This document shows, piece by piece, positions 59,227-64,000 of a DNA stretch of 64,000 nucleotides. The DNA lies in contig CM069449.1 of NCBI GenBank assembly GCA_035610835.1, positions 62,644,292 through 62,708,291 of the forward strand, given 5' to 3'. Each line of letters opens with the position of its first letter. Within the stretch, counting starts at the first letter, position 1. The DNA comes from Ophiura sarsii. Lineage: Eukaryota > Echinodermata > Ophiuroidea > Amphilepidida > Ophiuridae. The translations under genes were made by a program, and so were the position numbers. The notes beneath the pieces are model-generated. The model did no database searches. It was not told the origin of the DNA and was given only the letters and a program-made list of their open reading frames with translations.

Positions 59227-59538
59227 GGAAAAAGTGTACTTTAGGTCCCAGATACTAGGTATACCAGTATCGTTCAATACTGGAACATAAAAGTTACCAG
59301 TAGGCACTATCGGTCGATACTGGTACGATGTTACTGTTCCAGTATCGGTCGACACTGGAGCATGTTCCCGGTCGGGCGAATCTGGTACACGTGATACCGG
59401 TTAGATTTATCCCGGTATTGAACGATACTGGTACTGGTACATTTTATATGTCCCAGTATCGTCCGATACTGGAACACTGACTTTCTACCAATACATTTGT
59501 ACAGTCCGGAATCTGGGACCTGAAGTACAATTTTTCCC
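59227..59538. mobile_element. CCAGTATCG/CGATACTGG inverted-repeat element, copy 2
   Basis: It begins GGAAAAAGTGTACTTTAGG and ends ACCTGAAGTACAATTTTTCCC-like, with inverted half-sites throughout (for example CCAGTATCGTCCGATACTGG near 59452). It is 312 bp and uninterrupted. Confidence 0.7.
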
Positions 59539-59644
59539 AATTTATTTTTACATAAAAATCATCAGAAAGAAAATAGGAAGTGATTAGTGATTATATTATT
59601 AGACCGATATGGTCATGTATCGCAGCGATATACGACTAAACTGT

Positions 59645-59830
59645 ACAATTATGTATGGAGTTCGATCCATAGTGGGACAATCAAGTTCATTAACCATAGC
59701 TCCTCATGGGTGTTTTTAGCAATCAAGCTAACCGGGGGAAAGACGGGACAAACAAACACAGAAAAACGGTGTGTGCTGCCCTCGGGGATCGAACCCGTGC
59801 ATTGCGCTACCGGGGTAGGGCTCACAAAAT
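59645..59830 (-). mobile_element. Possible tRNA-derived SINE remnant
   Basis: On the minus strand, GGGTTCGATCCCCGAGGGCA resembles a tRNA box B with T stem, preceded by GGTAGCGCAATGCA. There is no convincing box A or acceptor stem, so it is only a remnant. Confidence 0.35.
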
Positions 59831-59886
59831 AAAATGTTCGGAGCCCACAATGTACCTTTGCGTGATTGCGCAATAAGAATAATATA

Positions 59887-60893
59887 GGTCACGCGTTATG
59901 AACTCGCCTCCCAATAGGGTGGTGCTGTTACACTTTTTAGTTTAATGCTGTCACATTCCTTAAATATTTTTAAAACCACAAAAGCCATCTCAACAAATTT
60001 TGTATCATTTTAAAGACCTAATAACAAGCTATCCGCCTGCAAAATGACATTGGTATAGCTAATACAGAAGGAGAGCTACAGCTGTTTGACGTTTAGGGAC
60101 CAGGGGTGGTGCCGGAAGGGGTGGTGCCGGAAGGGGTGCCGCCTGTACAAACTCAATGGGGATAAGCCCATGCTTTGTTATTTTTACCATAACTAGTCAT
60201 CCCTTAATGTTACAAACACCATTCTGGTCCCATTTTAAAGGATATTTAGTAGTCTTTAAATATGTGGTTCAACAGACTTGTCAATTATTTGTAACAACTA
60301 ATTAATTATGGATAAGACAATGATCATCAGCTTTCTTCCTATTCGCTACACAGTCAACATGAATAATCAGCCTCAATTTACCGGATTTATAAAAATGAAT
60401 ATAACAGAAAAAGTTGTCAACATATGATAGCAAAAGTATACATTTATGCAGTTTAGATTAGGGAAGGGTACATCCTAATATTTAAAAAATATTTAAAATA
60501 AAAATTGGAGATATTCACTAGCCGGTATAATTACCTTACCGACGTAGTAACCTTTGACAATTATATATCATCTGATGGGTAATTTCATGAGGAATTCAAA
60601 TATGTAAAGTAAATAATGATAGGGGTATGTATAAACATTATATGGATCTCAAATAAAAAAATAAAAATTCTGATATTTTTCCGAACATTTTGAATCATAC
60701 CATTTTAGTCCTTGGTCGTACTATAATTTCAATGGCATATTTTGTTTCCTTATGCAATTTCTCTTCAGAAAATGTATACTTTTACTACCTAAGGGGGTAT
60801 ACAAGCAAATATAAATGTGTAAAGTTAAAATCATGTCGCGAAAGCCAAAATCCGTGTGTAACGCGAAAGGAGGCGAGCTAATAACACATGACC
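59887..60893. mobile_element. 1007-bp GGTCA-family DNA transposon with TATA TSD
   Basis: Left GGTCACGCGTTATGAACTCG and right CGAGCTAATAACACATGACC are inverted over about 25 bp, including CTCGCCTCC / GGAGGCGAG. TATA flanks both sides (59883-59886, 60894-60897). An internal direct duplication, GGTGGTGCCGGAAGGG (about 60113-60138), echoes the duplicated GGTGGATGAGGCGCC of 5640-6785, so the families look distantly related. No transposase frame is visible. Confidence 0.8.
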
Positions 60894-60899
60894 TATAAC

Positions 60900-61417
60900 T
60901 ATCTGCTATTAGCATGATTAGGCTACGTTTCAGTAGACCAGCCAAAGGCAATAAATGTGCTTTAAAATAATTTATCACGCCATTTTTTGTTACAGCTTGA
61001 CACCCAGGCTGATTCAAGTCCTTAAATAGTTAGCTTTCGAATGAAGAGGGTGACAAAATTAGATTTTGGGCCGTTTTCAGCATAAAAATACCATAACAAA
61101 TATGTTTTTGCGTTTTCTGTGTACATTTTATATATTTGAACAATTTACTATCCACCAATAATCAGTTCGACGTCGTTTAATGTATATTTAAGGAATAATT
61201 CGTACCTAAAGCTGCTAAAATATATAGAAAATAATGACACATGGGAGTACAAAAGGGCACTTTTCTCAGATTTATAGTTTTATTTGCCACTTATATTCGC
61301 TAGTTGATTAATCTATCACATGATGCTTGATTAAATCAACAAACTAGTTTAACATGACATGACATGGTCTATGACACTTATAGATATTTTTATGATGACA
61401 ATAGGGTAAAATTTAAA
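60900..61417. other. Non-coding stretch, nothing recognised
   Basis: It is AT-rich and has no exon with the gene's phase pattern. Confidence 0.4.
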
Positions 61418-61590
61418 ATTGTTTTTAGACCGTACCCGTGTTATATTGTCTGACATAAATGCGGACGATAGTATTATTTTAAGTAGAACAACGACGCCGT
61501 AGGCAGAGTTGTTCTACGCAAAAAATAATACATGTACTACCGAACGCATTTTTGTCAGACAATATAACACGGGTACGGTCTAAAAACAAT
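61418..61590. mobile_element. 173-bp foldback element
   Basis: ATTGTTTTTAGACCGTACCC pairs with GGGTACGGTCTAAAAACAAT, and pairing continues through TTATATTGTCTGACA and an inner GTAGAACAAC / GTTGTTCTAC. It is non-coding. Confidence 0.7.
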
Positions 61591-62690
61591 ACCTTTATTC
61601 TCATTCTTAAACAATCATACTTTAGACATTTATCAAATAAATAAGTACATTTTATTGTCCACATTTGACAACTTTTACCCCTGCTAGGATCGAATAACCC
61701 ACACACATTCCATCCAATCTCATGCGATGAGTACGCCATGCGTAAGCGTCGCGGCGTCGGCATAAGCGCAGGAAAGGCGCCAAAGATGCACTGCAGAAGT
61801 GCGCGTTATGAAGCAAACCACGCATTGTGAGTGTCGGACGCACTGTTAAAACGTAAGCCCCACCTTCCCGTGTTCAATTGTCTCATCTAAATGTCGCCGA
61901 TTTCTCTGAGAACCAATGGAAATGCTTAAACTCTCTTTGCTGTTTAAGAATTAACATTAAAGGGGCATCCAAGGGTTATTTAACATGAGCGTATGATAGA
62001 ATAACCATAAATACTGGAGAATAACTAATAGTGAATTAGAGGCGCATCTAGACGGAGTCCTCCATGCACCACAGGACTACCTAAACCAACTTTGTGAACT
62101 TACTTTCATGGTCCTAAGCCTATTCAGGGTGTTACCAACATTAATTTTGGTGTTCTAAAGGGTAATTCAAGATGGCATCCAAAATGGTCACCAAAATGAT
62201 CCCAACTCATAAGGATCAGCCAACATATATGATGATGGTATATAGGATGTATATGAGGTATATTAGACTACTAGAAACTTGTCCAGCACGTTTGCTTTTT
62301 CAACATAATTATTTCAAATCAAAAATGGCCGCCTTAATGTAAAATATCCTATAACAGCGTGTATTGCATTACATACACCAACTAATATGTTCTAATGATA
62401 TACTAATCCTTTTAGATATATAACCCACTTCTCTAACAGTTTAATTGCTTATCACTCTCGTAAATGGACCTCATCTAGTAATATGTTTAGCTACCAGTAT
62501 AGAAATATCCAAAAGGATCCCCCAAACAGTTACAATTGACACCAACTATACATAAGTAGCTGTATGAATGTATGAATGACCTTATTAATCGATTACATTA
62601 TTATATATCCTTTACTTACTTACTTAATTGCCTGGGTCATTACCATGTATCACTTTCGGTCATTAAACGATCGCCTGGGGTGATGAAATG
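61591..62690. other. Non-coding stretch before the minisatellite
   Basis: No exon or transposon terminus is recognised. The TCATTA motif begins to appear near 62636. Confidence 0.4.
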
Positions 62691-63940
62691 ATCACACAGG
62701 GTCATTACACGTTCACTTTGAGTCATTAAATGGTCACTTGGGGATCATTGGACTTGGAGTAATTGAATGATCCCTAGGGTTATCAAGTGACCGTTCGTGT
62801 CATGATTGATTGTGGTCACCACGCTATCACTTAGGGTCATTAAATTATCACTTTGTGTCAATAGTCATTTTGGATTATTACATTGTCACTTGGAGCTAGT
62901 CAATGAATAATCACTTGGGGTCCCTAAATAATCCCCTCCGATTACTAGATGACGACTTGGTTCATTAAATGATGAGATGGGGGTCATTAAGATATCACTT
63001 GAGGTCATGTTATGATCACTCAGGGTCATTAAACGATCACTTTGAGTCATTAAACGGTCAGTTCGGGTCATCGAAGAATCACCTGGGATTATTACGTGAC
63101 CTATCGGGTCATTAATGATTGCTCGAAATCCTTACGCTATCACTTGGGGTCCTTAGATGATCACCTGGGGTCCTTAAATGTTCACCTGGGTCCTTAAATG
63201 ATCACCTGGGGTCCTTAAATGGTCACCTGGGGTCCTTAAATGGTCACCTGGAGTATAATATTGTGGTGGTAAATAAACTGAACTAATATGATTAATCAGG
63301 GTCAATAAATGATCACACAGGGTCAATAAATGATCAATCAGGTTCAATAAATGATTGCTTGGGTCATTAAACAATCACTTTGAGTCATTAAATGGTTATT
63401 TCGGGTCATTGAAATATCCCTTGGGTTTATATAAGCGACCGATCCGGCCATTCAATGATTGATTTGGGTCATTACGCTATCACTTGGGGTCATTAAATGA
63501 CCCGAATGACCTTTTAATGAGTCAAAGTGATTGTTTAATGACCCTGAGTGATCATAACATGACCTCAAATGATATCTTAATGACCTCTAGCTCATCATTT
63601 AATTACCTCTAGCTCATCATTTAATGACCCAAGCCATCATCTAGTAATCGGAGGGGATTATTTAGTGACCCCAGTGACTATTTATTAACTAGATCCAAGG
63701 GATAATGTAATAATCCAAAATGACCATTGACACAAAGTCATTGTTTAATTACCCTAAGCAATCTTGAAGGACCGTTTCATTACCCCAAGTGATCATATAA
63801 TGACCCTAACTAATGGCGTGGTGACCCCAATCATTCATGATACGAACGGTCACTTGATAACCCTAGGGATCATTCAATAACCCTCAAGTGCAATGATCCT
63901 CAAGTGACCATTTAATGACTCAAAGTGATCATGTAAGGGA
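62630..63940. repeat. ~21-bp TCATTAAATGATCACTTGGGG minisatellite arranged as a large inverted repeat
   Basis: Degenerate units of TCATTAAATGATCACTTGGG fill the region. The left arm (about 62700-63070) is the inverted counterpart of about 63498-63936, with long shared stretches such as AATGATCCCTAGGGTTATCA, TTGTGTCAATAGTCATTTTG, AATCCCCTCCGATTACTAGA and TCATGTTATGATCACTCAGG. The centre (about 63071-63497) holds further direct units, including four near-identical TCACCTGGGGTCCTTAAATG copies. Confidence 0.85.
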
Positions 63941-64000
63941 CCGTTCATTATTTATGGTGGAGGGGGGGTTGGGACAATTTCGAGACTTGTATGTTAAAAT

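Overview
This window is animal genomic DNA, not a prokaryotic locus. It is AT-rich, its coding sequence lies in short exons bounded by AG/GT splice signals, and it carries LINE retrotransposons, tRNA-derived SINE-like copies, many inverted-repeat DNA elements, satellites and one 100-N assembly gap. The CR1/L2-type LINE tails, Tx1/L1-like LINEs and a large Calx-beta gene suggest a marine invertebrate deuterostome (echinoderm, hemichordate or cephalochordate grade). The species assignment is inference only.

The one host gene I can support runs on the + strand from before 12384 to at least 58958. It encodes tandem Calx-beta domains, each split over two exons: exon A carries the N-terminal strands and exon B the acidic second half. 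Every intron I can place is phase 1, so all exons are symmetrical and join in frame without a stop. Nineteen domains (38 exons, 7143 coding nt, 2381 codons) are visible: one unique domain (12384-12482 + 19023-19265), fifteen nearly identical domains in a tandem array (25292-42545), then three diverged domains (48466-49517, 52935-55386, 56365-58958). Neither end of the gene is in the window. The protein is probably a long extracellular or cell-surface Ca2+-binding or adhesion protein of the ADGRV1 / FRAS-FREM / ECM3 sort, but no diagnostic second domain is visible.

The array (about 25132-42545) is a ~965-bp unit holding exon A, a 157-158-bp intron, exon B and a ~426-bp intron. It has higher-order structure: a ~4241-bp block of four units plus a ~383-bp deleted half-unit is present twice. 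Seven half-units share one deletion junction, and a fragment of a Tx1/L1-like LINE has replaced part of one unit. The last copy and its neighbours are the most diverged, which suggests expansion toward the 5' side.

The introns and flanks are dense in mobile DNA. There are two CR1/L2-like LINE tails on the - strand (1155-2600, 18138-18892) and several + strand LINE fragments (15278-15951, 39592-40266, 43800-46560, 50280-52560). A transposon family with GGTCA termini and 4-bp target duplications is present at 5640-6785, 44537-45721 (nested inside a LINE) and 59887-60893. A 470-bp near-perfect palindrome occurs twice (16584-17053, 58129-58598). A short element built from CCAGTATCG/CGATACTGG half-sites lies on both sides of the last exon. 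A compound element at 12496-14247 starts only 13 bp past a splice donor and carries its own TATA box and a small basic ORF. The right end (62700-63936) is a minisatellite folded into a large inverted repeat.
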